Below are positions 1 through 6,600 of a stretch of 10,474 bases of DNA, one piece after another. Under the pieces are notes generated by a model, which had not been told where the DNA came from, did no database searches, and saw only the letters and a list, made by a program, of their open reading frames with translations. Source of the DNA: RGDT01 sp964630925. GTDB taxonomy: Bacteria; Planctomycetota; Planctomycetia; Gemmatales; Gemmataceae. Every line of letters begins with the position of its first letter. Position 1 is the first letter of the stretch. The stretch spans positions 1-10,474 of the forward strand of contig CAZVZK010000246.1 in NCBI GenBank assembly GCA_964630925.1, read 5' to 3'. The position numbers and the translations under genes were made by a program.

Positions 1-138
1 GCCCTGATCTCCCCTGAACGCGAAATTTTCGGAGCAGGGGGGTGTCTGGGGGGGGGTGCAATGCAATGCAATCCGCACCACCTAGGCCACGCCACACGTC
101 TGATTCCGTCTAATTCCCACCCTGGCGGAACGGGTACG
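1..138. repeat. Dispersed non-coding element, copy 1 (G tracts + TGCAATGCAATGCAAT)
   Basis: This copy resembles 9102-9237. Both begin GCCCTGA, carry two G runs (here 37-42 and 48-56) and then the 16-mer TGCAATGCAATGCAAT (57-72), which starts exactly 56 bases from the GCCCTGA in each copy. The 47 bases after the 16-mer align without gaps at 36 identities by eye, including CCACACGTC and TTCCGTC. The stretch from about 8 to 30 is poorly conserved. The element ends just before the stop of the minus-strand amidohydrolase gene. No reading frame is conserved between copies, so it is non-coding or regulatory. Its left boundary may lie outside the window. The family was not recognised. Confidence 0.75.
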
Positions 139-140
139 GC

Positions 141-986
141 TCAGGGAGCCAGACCGTAGAACCGCCGCGCCGTCCCGCCGAAGATCATCGCCCTGTCCTC
201 CGCGTCCAGCGGGCCCAGCGCCTCCTCCAGCGCCGCCTTCACCTCGCCGTACCCCGCCGCCAATTCGCACACCGGCCAGTCGCTCCCGAACATGCACCGC
301 TCCGGGCCGAACAGCTCCAGCGCCGCCTGCACATACGGCTTCAGGTCCGCCGGCCTCCACCCCTTCCAGTCGGCCTCCGTCACCAGCCCCGACAGCTTGA
401 CGTGGATGTTGCGGCACGTCGCCGCCTTCTTCAGATGCGGATACCAGTCCTCGATCACCCCCTCGCGGACCCGCGGCTTCGCCAGGTGGTCGATCACCAG
501 CGGCAGCGACGGGAACGCCATCCCCAGCGTGTGCGCGTGCCGCAGGTGCCGCACATGGAACAGCATGTCGAACGGCGTCGCGTGCCGCTCCAGGATGCGC
601 AGCCCCTGCATCACCTCGGGCCGCACGACCCAGTTGTCGTCCGCCTCGTCCTGCACGATGTGCCGCACGCCGACGAACTTCGGGTGCCTCTTCATCTCCG
701 CAACCTGGCGGTCGCACTCCTTGCTCGCCAGGTCCACCCACCCCACCACGCCGGCGATCCACGGGTATTGATCCGCCAGCCCCAGCGCCCAGCGGTTCTC
801 CTCCAGATCGTGCTGCGTCTGCACGAACACGCACCGATCCACCTTCGCCGCGTCCATGAGCAGACGCAGCTGCCCCGGCAGGAAGTCGCGTCTGATCGGC
901 GCGTGCGCCGGAGCGTCCAGCCACCGGTAGTCGAACGGCTTCGAGAGCTGCCAGAAGTGCTGATGCGCGTCGATCACCTCGGCCAT
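141..986 (-). CDS. Amidohydrolase-2 family hydrolase, L-fuconolactonase-like
   Basis: This 281-residue protein is a full-length metal-dependent hydrolase of the amidohydrolase_2 (PF04909-type) TIM-barrel family. The N-terminal IDAHQHFW motif supplies H8 and H10, GVRH lies at 106-109, IDHLAKP at 165-171 (H167) and GSDWPV at 234-239 (D236). In this family these are the metal- and substrate-binding positions, and the combination is typical of the branch that opens sugar lactones such as L-fuconolactone or 2-pyrone-4,6-dicarboxylate. No signal peptide is seen, so it should be cytoplasmic. The start codon is 4 bases after the stop of the mutarotase gene, with a GGGGTGAG ribosome site overlapping that stop, so the two are translationally coupled. 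Together they suggest hydrolysis of an oxidised sugar such as fucose. The exact substrate is inference; the family call is firm. Confidence 0.88.
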   Translation of the reverse strand: MAEVIDAHQHFWQLSKPFDYRWLDAPAHAPIRRDFLPGQLRLLMDAAKVDRCVFVQTQHDLEENRWALGLADQYPWIAGVVGWVDLASKECDRQVAEMKRHPKFVGVRHIVQDEADDNWVVRPEVMQGLRILERHATPFDMLFHVRHLRHAHTLGMAFPSLPLVIDHLAKPRVREGVIEDWYPHLKKAATCRNIHVKLSGLVTEADWKGWRPADLKPYVQAALELFGPERCMFGSDWPVCELAAGYGEVKAALEEALGPLDAEDRAMIFGGTARRFYGLAP

Positions 987-990
987 GTAC

Positions 991-1437
991 TCACCCCATC
1001 CTTACGCCCACCGACAGCAGCACGTTGGCGAAACGCTGCTGGTCGGCGGTCAGGATCGTCAGGACGTGGTCCGGCACCTCCACGGCCTTGTAGAAGTCCC
1101 ACTTCGGGATCGGCTCCAGGGCCAGCCCCAGACCCATCCGCTTGATGACCGCCCGGTACTCGTCCCACGCCGGCGGGTCCGACGCCAGCGTGTACGGGTC
1201 GTCCGCCGTGTACATCATCGTGTTCACCGCGTCCACCGGCACCGCCGACAGCAGGGCCTCCAGCGCCTGGGCGCAGGTGACCACGCCCGGCATCAGGTTC
1301 AGGCAGATGACCTCGGCATTCGGCCCCTTCTTGGTGGAGGCCGGGTAGTTCCCGTCGGCGATGAGGATCTTCGCGTGGTGACCCGCCCGCCCCAGCACGG
1401 ACAGGATCCCAGGGTGGATGAGAGTGTGCGTCAGCAT
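991..1437 (-). CDS. RbsD/FucU family sugar mutarotase
   Basis: This 148-residue protein matches the length and layout of the RbsD/FucU family, cytoplasmic decameric enzymes that interconvert anomers or ring forms of fucose or ribose. Visible hallmarks are H20 in GRAGHH, D28 in ILIADGNYP, which fall at the numbering of the E. coli RbsD catalytic His and Asp, and the C-terminal RFANVLLSVGV block with N138. The Tyr usual two residues before that Asn is Phe (F136), so substrate handling may differ from classical FucU or RbsD. A GAGG ribosome site sits 6 bases before the ATG on the minus strand. The gene directly precedes the lactonase-like hydrolase with a 4-base gap and follows the kinase gene by 64 bases. 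The family is confident; fucose versus ribose or rhamnose is not settled, so no symbol is given. Confidence 0.87.
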   Translation of the reverse strand: MLTHTLIHPGILSVLGRAGHHAKILIADGNYPASTKKGPNAEVICLNLMPGVVTCAQALEALLSAVPVDAVNTMMYTADDPYTLASDPPAWDEYRAVIKRMGLGLALEPIPKWDFYKAVEVPDHVLTILTADQQRFANVLLSVGVRMG

Positions 1438-1501
1438 CGGGGCCTCGGCCGGCGGGCGTCGCTCCTCTCAGCGTATCCACCCCCCGCCCAGGCGTCCCGC
1501 A

Positions 1502-3370
1502 TCACCGCTGCTCTTCCACCGGGACCGCCTTCACCGCGACCGCCTCCACGCCGCCCGACTTCAGCGCCCGGCAGAGCGGGAGCAGGTCCGGCCCCTGGCC
1601 CAGCTCCCCCACCTGGCTGCGCTCCACACGCCGGCCTTCCAGGATGGGGGCCACCCCGTCCGTGTCGGCGGCGTAAGGGATGAGGTGCCCCGTGAGACGC
1701 GACCACTTCACCGGCCCCCGCGCCTTCTTCCACTCCTCGTAGGGCGGCAGCGGCTTCCGCGAGGCCACCACCGCGAATGCCTGCAGCCCCCCGCGAGGCT
1801 CGTCGTTGAGGTACAACACCAGCGGCCCCCCCTTGGGCCCCACGCCGTCGGGGAACTTGATCCTCTCCACGGGCCCGCCCGCCTCCCCGGGCGGCGGCCA
1901 CAACTGCTGCTCGCTCCCGTCGGCGTTGAACGCGATCAGGATCGCGTACGCCGGGGCGCTCAGCTCGGCGCGAATGATCACCCCGGCCTTGAACGGCAGC
2001 GAGGCGACCTCATTCGCCATCCCCTCGCCGGTCACCACACCCAGCCGCTCAACCCTCTCGAGGGTGTTGAACGCCTCCAGGCGGAGATGCTTCACCGCCG
2101 CCGGCCCCGGCGGCCCCGGGTCCGGATCCGCCTTCTTCCCGCGCCCCCACGCCGCCCACAACGCCACGCCCCCGGCCACGAGCAGGCACGCCGCCAGACC
2201 CGCCAGCAGCCCCCGCCGCAACAGCCCCCCGCCCCACTCAGGCCGCGCCGGCAGGATCTCCGTGGACCCCTTGCTCAGCCACGCTTCCAGCGTCTCCGCC
2301 AGCCCCACCATCGTCGGCCTCCGGGCCGCCGACTTGTCCAAACACGTCGCCACCACACGCGCCAGCTCCGCCGGCACCCCCTTGAGCGGCGGCGCCGGCA
2401 CGTGCGCGATCTTGTACAGCAGCTCCGCCAGTGACGGGCAGTCGAACGGCAGCTTCCCCGACAACAGCCGATACAGCACCACCCCCAGCGCGTACACGTC
2501 CGCCGGAGGCCCAACGTCCGCACGCCCGTCCGCCTGCTCCGGCGCCATGTACGCCGGCGTCCCCAGCACCTCCCGGTCGCGCGTCACACGCCCCGACGCC
2601 CCCGACCACATCGCCAGCCCGAAGTCCGTGATCTTCGGGCAGCCCCACGACGTATCGAGGGCCGGCAGGCCCGTCGCCGGCGCCAGCAGGATGTTCTCCG
2701 GCTTCAGGTCCCGATGCACCACGCCCCGCGCGTGGGCATGCGCCATCGCACGCGCCAGGAGCGCCACCAGCCGCGCCGACTCCACCGGCTGTTGCGGCCT
2801 GCCCTGCGGCAGACGCCCCGCCAGGCTCCCGCCCTCCGCCAGCTCCATCGACAAAAACGGCACCGCCGCCCCCTCGCCCGGCGGGCTCCACGTCCCCACG
2901 TCGAACACCTTGATGATGTGCGGCTGATCCAAAGCCGCCACCGACCGCGCCTCCACCTCGAACCGCGCCATCAGCTCCGGCGAGGTCCGCTCAGGCCGGA
3001 TCAGCTTCAACGCCACGCGACGCCCGAGCTGCAGGTCCATCGCCTGGTACACCGCCCCCATCCCGCCCACGCCCAGCGTCCCCTCCACCTGATACCGCCC
3101 CGAGGTCCCCGGCAGGACCGCCGTCGCCTCCAGCGCCGGCCCCGGCGACGCCGTGAACGGGCTCGCCCCCACCGTGCTCTGCCCCGCCGACTCCGCCAGC
3201 CCCTCCACATGCCCGGCGAACTCGGCCAACTGCTTCAGCTCCGCCGCCACGTCCGGCCTGCCGGGGCACAGCTCCTCCGCGCTGACACGCTTGCCCTGAC
3301 GCTGCAGCCCACGCCACCGCTCCAGCAGATCAAGCAGACCGTCCTCGTCGGCCGGGGCCAGCTCGTTCAT
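1502..3370 (-). CDS. Membrane-anchored Hanks-type Ser/Thr protein kinase
   Basis: This is a 622-residue kinase. Residues 1-60 form a helical planctomycete-type leader (LLDLLERWRGL...). The kinase domain spans about 93-367: glycine loop LGVGGMGAVY (99-108), ATP-binding K122 in VALKLI, alpha-C E140, HRDLKPEN (219-226, catalytic D221), DFG (249-251) and MAPEQ (275-279), all intact, so it should be active. One transmembrane helix at about 386-407 leads to an exported domain (about 425-565) with a DUF4384-like pattern (AYAILIAFNADGSEQQLWP, GLQAFAVVASR), presumably a sensor. The frame is open further upstream, but that stretch overlaps the sigma factor gene on the other strand, and homology begins at MNELAPADEDGL. 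A GGAG lies 10-13 bases before this ATG. It is divergent from the ECF sigma gene, so sigma control by phosphorylation or a shared regulatory region is likely but inferred. Confidence 0.92.
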   Translation of the reverse strand: MNELAPADEDGLLDLLERWRGLQRQGKRVSAEELCPGRPDVAAELKQLAEFAGHVEGLAESAGQSTVGASPFTASPGPALEATAVLPGTSGRYQVEGTLGVGGMGAVYQAMDLQLGRRVALKLIRPERTSPELMARFEVEARSVAALDQPHIIKVFDVGTWSPPGEGAAVPFLSMELAEGGSLAGRLPQGRPQQPVESARLVALLARAMAHAHARGVVHRDLKPENILLAPATGLPALDTSWGCPKITDFGLAMWSGASGRVTRDREVLGTPAYMAPEQADGRADVGPPADVYALGVVLYRLLSGKLPFDCPSLAELLYKIAHVPAPPLKGVPAELARVVATCLDKSAARRPTMVGLAETLEAWLSKGSTEILPARPEWGGGLLRRGLLAGLAACLLVAGGVALWAAWGRGKKADPDPGPPGPAAVKHLRLEAFNTLERVERLGVVTGEGMANEVASLPFKAGVIIRAELSAPAYAILIAFNADGSEQQLWPPPGEAGGPVERIKFPDGVGPKGGPLVLYLNDEPRGGLQAFAVVASRKPLPPYEEWKKARGPVKWSRLTGHLIPYAADTDGVAPILEGRRVERSQVGELGQGPDLLPLCRALKSGGVEAVAVKAVPVEEQR

Positions 3371-3508
3371 GACGCGACAGCTCCACGGGGATCTACAGAA
3401 AGAACGGAGCCCGACGCCCCGGCCTGACAGACCCACCAGAAAAACTACCGCGCCGCCGCCCCGGCTCCAAGCCCTTCCCGCTGGACGGCGGCCGCCCCGC
3501 CCCGTTGA
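3371..3508. promoter_or_regulatory. Divergent intergenic region between kinase and sigma factor genes
   Basis: These 138 bases separate the start codons of two divergently transcribed genes, so promoters for both should lie here. The region is mostly GC, with a small A-rich patch (AGAAAAACTA, about 3438-3447). On the minus strand a TTCTTTCTGTAGATC stretch lies about 20-35 bases before the kinase GGAG. No convincing -35/-10 pair was found by eye. Planctomycete ECF promoters are poorly known, so none is placed. The sigma gene has no clear Shine-Dalgarno sequence before its ATG. Confidence 0.45.
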
Positions 3509-4105
3509 ATGACCCCTGTGGACACCATCCAGATGAACGCCTGCCTCGGACGCTGGCGCGCAGGCGAGGCCGCCGCCGCCGACGCCCTCCTCGCCTCCGT
3601 CTACCCCCGTCTGGAGGCGCTGGCCCGCAAAATGCTGCGCGGCTTCCCCGGCGTCCGCCGCGTCGGCGACACCGGCGACGTCCTCCAGAACTCCGTCCTG
3701 CGCCTCATGCGCTCCCTCCGCCAGCTCGAAACGCCCCCCGGCACCACACGCGAATTCTTCGGCCTCGCCGCCGTCGAGATCCGCCGCGAGCTGCTCGACC
3801 TCGCACGCCTCGCCTCCTCCAACAAGCGCCGCCTCGAGGTCGCCATGGGCGACGAGGCCGCCGAGGCCGCCATCGACCCCCACGCCGCCCCCGCCGAGCT
3901 GGAGCGCTGGGCCGCCTTCCACGAGGCCGCCGGACGCCTCCCCGCCGACGAGCGCGAGGTCCTCGGCCTGGTCTTCTACCACGGCTGGACCCACTCCCAG
4001 GTCGCCGCGCTGTTCGGCGTCTCCGAGCGCACCGTCGCCCGCCGCTGGCTCTCCGCCATGATCCGCCTGAAGGCCGAGCTGAAGGGCGGCCTGCCGACGG
4101 AATGA
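3509..4105 (+). CDS. ECF-type RNA polymerase sigma factor (kinase-linked)
   Basis: This is a 198-residue sigma-70 family protein with only regions 2 and 4, as in ECF sigma factors. Region 2 covers about 24-105 (VYPRLEALARKML, then DTGDVLQNSVLRLMRSL at 54-70). Region 4 covers about 136-190 with a helix-turn-helix at THSQVAALFGVSERTVARRW (161-180), the -35 reader. It would direct RNA polymerase to a dedicated promoter set. No anti-sigma gene adjoins it; its divergent neighbour is a Ser/Thr kinase, a layout known for planctomycete ECF groups thought to be controlled by phosphorylation. The usual DAED-like acidic motif of region 2.2 reads DTGD, with a Thr in place of Ala. The ATG at 3509 lacks a clear ribosome site; an in-frame ATG at 3533 (MNACLGRW) is a possible alternative start. 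Target genes are unknown. Confidence 0.88.
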   Translation: MTPVDTIQMNACLGRWRAGEAAAADALLASVYPRLEALARKMLRGFPGVRRVGDTGDVLQNSVLRLMRSLRQLETPPGTTREFFGLAAVEIRRELLDLARLASSNKRRLEVAMGDEAAEAAIDPHAAPAELERWAAFHEAAGRLPADEREVLGLVFYHGWTHSQVAALFGVSERTVARRWLSAMIRLKAELKGGLPTE

Positions 4106-4108
4106 CCG

Positions 4109-4138
4109 CCCCGTCTGTCGGGGGCAGGCGATCCCCCC
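4109..4138 (+). other. Alternative GC hairpins after the sigma factor gene
   Basis: Just after the sigma factor stop, CCCCG (4109-4113) can pair with CGGGG (4119-4123), or GGGGG (4120-4124) can pair with the C run at 4133-4138. The two structures exclude each other. No T tract follows, so this is not a classical intrinsic terminator, though it may slow or end transcription. The rest of the gap (to 4272) shows no further signal except the ribosome site before the next gene. Confidence 0.3.
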
Positions 4139-4259
4139 AGCGCAGGACGTCCGGCATCAGGGCGGTATCGGGATGGACAGGCACCGGGGCTCCCGATAGG
4201 CCAACTGCTCCGGCGCGGGCGTCCGCACCCTTGCCGGATTCCTCCTCCGGCGGGCAGGC

Positions 4260-4265
4260 GAGGTG
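4260..4265 (+). promoter_or_regulatory. Ribosome binding site GAGGTG
   Basis: GAGGTG lies 7 bases before the ATG at 4273. The frame is open back to before 3505, overlapping the sigma factor gene, so this site together with the zinc-ribbon homology starting at MIQFRCACG places the true start at 4273. Confidence 0.65.
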
Positions 4266-4272
4266 CAAGCCG

Positions 4273-5226
4273 ATGATCCAGTTCCGTTGTGCCTGCGGGC
4301 GGATGCTCCAGACGGGCGAGGCCAACGCCGGCAGCGAGGCGCAATGCCCCGCCTGCGGGAAGCTGGTGCCCGTGCCGTCGTTCAGCGACACCCCGCCCAG
4401 GCGGCCGGAGATCGCCGAGGGGCCCGCGCCGCGCCGGCGGGGCGACGACGAGGCCCGTCCGCCGAAGCCGTCGGGCGGGATCGGCGTCGTCGCCCTGGTG
4501 CTGATCTGCGTGGTCGGCCTGATGTGCATGGGCGGCGTCGGCGTCGGCCTGCTGCTGCCGGCGGTGTGGAAGGTGCGGGCGGCGGCGACGCGGATGCAGG
4601 AGTCGAACAACCTCAAGCAGATCGGCATCGCCATCCACAACTTCGCCTCGGCCCACGGCGGGGTCGATCTCCCGTGCGCCGCCGCCTACCGGGGCAAGGA
4701 CGGCAGGCCGCTGTTGAGCTGGCGCGTCGCGATGCTGCCGTTCATCGAACAGGAGCCGCTGTTCCGGCTGTTCAAACTCGACGAGCCCTGGGACGGGCCG
4801 AACAACATCAAACTCCTCGGCCAGATGCCGAAGACCTACGCCCGGCCCAACGCCCCGCCCTCGCCCGACGGGCTGACGCACTACCTGGCGGTGACGGGGC
4901 GCGGCACGGCGTTCGACGAGGGGTTCAAGGGGGTGCGGACGGTGCCGGGGACGACGCTGCGGCTGGGGCTCACCCTGGTGGACATCACGGACGGCACGGC
5001 GAACACGATGGGCGTGGTGGTGGCGGCGCAGGGCGTGCCGTGGACGAAGCCGGAGGATCTGGACGTGGACGCCGGGCCCATCGGCCCGCGTCTGGATACG
5101 CTGCACGGCGGCGGGACGATGGTGATGATGCTCGACGGCTCCGTGCGGATGATGGCCGCGCGCGACGAGGCCCGCTGGCGGGCGCTGGCGTCGGCGTCGG
5201 CCAACGACCCGCCGGGCCAGGACTGA
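4273..5226 (+). CDS. DUF1559 protein with N-terminal zinc ribbon (paralog 1)
   Basis: This 317-residue protein is of unknown function. It opens with a zinc ribbon (C6, C8, C25, C28), followed by a Pro/Arg/Glu-rich linker (about 38-68), one membrane helix (about 71-97) ending GLLLPAV, and a DUF1559 (SBP_bac_10, PF07596-type) core: SNNLKQIGIAIHNF (111-124), LSWRVAMLPFIEQ (148-160), DEPWDGPNN (170-178), VPWTKPED (255-262). It alone of this cluster keeps the full H-X9-DG motif (H278 to D288-G289) known from DUF1559 proteins. GLLLPAV followed by R/A residues matches the end of the prepilin-like helix of classical family members, yet no prepilin leader is present. Expected topology is ribbon inside and DUF1559 core outside. 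It is first of seven same-strand relatives and lies 167 bases after the sigma gene. Confidence 0.88.
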   Translation: MIQFRCACGRMLQTGEANAGSEAQCPACGKLVPVPSFSDTPPRRPEIAEGPAPRRRGDDEARPPKPSGGIGVVALVLICVVGLMCMGGVGVGLLLPAVWKVRAAATRMQESNNLKQIGIAIHNFASAHGGVDLPCAAAYRGKDGRPLLSWRVAMLPFIEQEPLFRLFKLDEPWDGPNNIKLLGQMPKTYARPNAPPSPDGLTHYLAVTGRGTAFDEGFKGVRTVPGTTLRLGLTLVDITDGTANTMGVVVAAQGVPWTKPEDLDVDAGPIGPRLDTLHGGGTMVMMLDGSVRMMAARDEARWRALASASANDPPGQD

Positions 5227-5276
5227 CGTGCCGCGCGGCGATCCGTATGCTGTCCTCGGATCGGCCCGCCCGGTCC

Positions 5277-5283
5277 GAGGAGG
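5277..5283 (+). promoter_or_regulatory. Ribosome binding site GAGGAGG
   Basis: A strong GAGGAGG lies 8 bases before the ATG at 5292 and fixes the start of the short zinc-ribbon gene. The same site with its flanks (CGGCCCGCCC...GAGGAGGCCCGC) is repeated before the next gene at 5602-5608, showing that the duplication included the ribosome site. Confidence 0.7.
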
Positions 5284-5291
5284 CCCGCCCC

Positions 5292-5579
5292 ATGGTCCAG
5301 TTCCGTTGCCGCTGCGGGAGGATGCTCCAGGCGAGCGAGGCGAACGCCGGGCGCGACGCCCAGTGCCCCGCGTGCGGGGCGCTGACGCCCATCCCCTCAT
5401 TCGGAGAAGCGCCGCCCCCGGGCCGCCGCGCCGGCCCGGAGGAGGACAGGCCCCGCCGCCGCGAGGACGATGACGCTGATCGACGGCCGCGGCCTGGCGG
5501 AGTGGCGGCGCTGTACATCATCCTCGGCGTGGTGGGGCTCTTGGTGCTGGGCGCCGTGGCGTTCTACCTGCTGGCCTAA
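5292..5579 (+). CDS. Short zinc ribbon + membrane helix protein (DUF1559 paralog lacking its core)
   Basis: This 95-residue protein has the zinc ribbon (C6, C8, C25, C28), a charged linker (about 38-68) and one membrane helix (about 72-94, ALYIILGVVGLLVLGAVAFY), then a TAA. The whole exported DUF1559 core is missing. Its first 37 residues differ from those of the next gene at one position only (R10/K10), and the first 108 bases differ at 4 sites by eye, so it is a recent partial duplicate. It has a strong ribosome site and no internal stop or frameshift, so a small membrane protein may be made, possibly competing with or pairing with its full-length neighbour. It may equally be a remnant of a deleted gene; sequence alone does not decide. 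Confidence 0.7.
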   Translation: MVQFRCRCGRMLQASEANAGRDAQCPACGALTPIPSFGEAPPPGRRAGPEEDRPRRREDDDADRRPRPGGVAALYIILGVVGLLVLGAVAFYLLA

Positions 5580-5602
5580 CCTGGAACGGCCCGCCCTGTA
5601 TG

Positions 5603-5608
5603 AGGAGG
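5603..5608 (+). promoter_or_regulatory. Ribosome binding site AGGAGG
   Basis: A perfect AGGAGG lies 9 bases before the ATG at 5618. An in-frame ATG at 5600 lies before and partly under this site, so it is an unlikely start. The motif and the homology to the two preceding proteins both select 5618. Confidence 0.75.
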
Positions 5609-5617
5609 CCCGCGATC

Positions 5618-6592
5618 ATGGTCCAGTTCCGATGCCGCTGCGGGAAGATGCTCCAGGCGAGCGAGGCGAACGCCGGGCGTGACGCCCAGTGCCCCGCGTG
5701 CGGGGCGCTGACGCCCATCCCCTCCTTCAGCGAGGCACCCGCGCCGGCCCGCCGCGCCGGCCCGGAGGAGGATGACAGGCCGCGCCGCCGGAGCCGCCGC
5801 GAGGACGACGAGGACGAGAGGCGGCCGCAGTCGGGGGGGACGACGGCGCTGTACGTCATCCTCGGCGTGGTGGGTTTCTTCGTGCTGGGCTGCGGCGGCC
5901 TGGCCTTCGGGGCGTACTGGCTGCTCTCCGGCGCGGTCGGCTCGGTGCGCTCGGCGGCCTCGCGCATGCAGGAGCAGAACAACCTCAAGCAGATCACCAT
6001 CGCGCTGCACGCCTACCACGACACGAACGGGAGGCTGCCGCTCGGCGCGGCCTACCGTGACCCGAAGACGGGCAAGGCGCTCCTGAGCTGGCGCGTGGCC
6101 ATCCTGCCGTTCGTCGAGGAGCAGAACCTGTTCACGCAGTTCAAGCTCGATGAGCCCTGGGACGGGCCGAACAACAGCCGGCTCCTGGCGCGTGTGCCGC
6201 GTGCTTATCAACGGCCCGGCGAGACTCCGTCCGCCGATGGGCTGACGCACTACCTTGCGGTGACGGGGCGCGGCACGGCGTTCGACGAGGCTTTCAAGGG
6301 CGCCCTCACGGCCCCCGGCTCGACGCGGCGGCTCGGGCTGCGTTTCGCGGACTTCACGGACGGGCTGTCCAACACGCTGATGGTGGTGACGGCGGCGCAG
6401 GGCGTGCCGTGGACGAAGCCCGACGACTTCGACATCGACGCCGGGCCCATCGGCGGGCGGCTGGACACGAGGTACGGCGGCACCAACGTGGCGATGGGGG
6501 ACGGCTTCACACGACTCATGACCGCCCGGGGTGAAGGGCAGTGGCGGGCCATGATGACCGCGGCCGGCGGCGAGCCCGTGTTACCCGACTGA
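5618..6592 (+). CDS. DUF1559 protein with N-terminal zinc ribbon (paralog 3)
   Basis: This 324-residue protein has the plan of the first paralog: zinc ribbon (C6, C8, C25, C28), Arg/Asp/Glu-rich linker (about 40-72), membrane helix (about 76-104), then the DUF1559 core with QNNLKQITIALHAYHD (120-135), LSWRVAILPFVEE (156-168), DEPWDGPNN (178-186), TGRGTAFDEAFKG (216-228) and VPWTKPDDFD (263-272). The C-terminal motif is worn: the His of H-X9-DG is Tyr (Y286) and the spacing to D295-G296 is 8. It is closest to paralog 1 in the core and to the 95-residue protein in the N-terminus. The helix lacks a prepilin leader. The function is unknown; a surface-exposed membrane protein is expected. The next gene's ribosome site overlaps its stop codon, so the two are coupled. 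Confidence 0.87.
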   Translation: MVQFRCRCGKMLQASEANAGRDAQCPACGALTPIPSFSEAPAPARRAGPEEDDRPRRRSRREDDEDERRPQSGGTTALYVILGVVGFFVLGCGGLAFGAYWLLSGAVGSVRSAASRMQEQNNLKQITIALHAYHDTNGRLPLGAAYRDPKTGKALLSWRVAILPFVEEQNLFTQFKLDEPWDGPNNSRLLARVPRAYQRPGETPSADGLTHYLAVTGRGTAFDEAFKGALTAPGSTRRLGLRFADFTDGLSNTLMVVTAAQGVPWTKPDDFDIDAGPIGGRLDTRYGGTNVAMGDGFTRLMTARGEGQWRAMMTAAGGEPVLPD

Positions 6593-6595
6593 GGG
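6591..6595 (+). promoter_or_regulatory. Ribosome binding site GAGGG overlapping the preceding stop
   Basis: GAGGG begins inside the TGA of the preceding gene and lies 5 bases before the ATG at 6601. It selects 6601 over the earlier in-frame ATG at 6541, which lies inside the preceding gene, and suggests translational coupling. Confidence 0.6.
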
Positions 6596-6600
6596 CGCCC

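Noticed and set aside
57..72. TGCAATGCAATGCAAT as a simple microsatellite
   Set aside because: Flanking sequence is conserved with the second copy at the same distances, so the repeat is part of a larger element and not slippage alone.
4241..4248. CCTCCTCC resembling the anti-Shine-Dalgarno end of 16S rRNA, perhaps masking the site at 4260-4265
   Set aside because: Only a 4-base pairing with GAGG is possible and such C/T runs are frequent in this composition; chance is more likely.
3505..4272. Long N-terminal extension of the first DUF1559 gene, open in frame back to 3505
   Set aside because: It overlaps the sigma factor gene in another frame, is Arg/Pro-rich low complexity, and homology starts at MIQFRCACG behind a good ribosome site.
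3976..5400. 474-codon minus-strand open frame
   Set aside because: Antisense to the sigma factor and first DUF1559 genes, composition of a shadow frame (His/Arg/Pro-rich), no recognisable domain.
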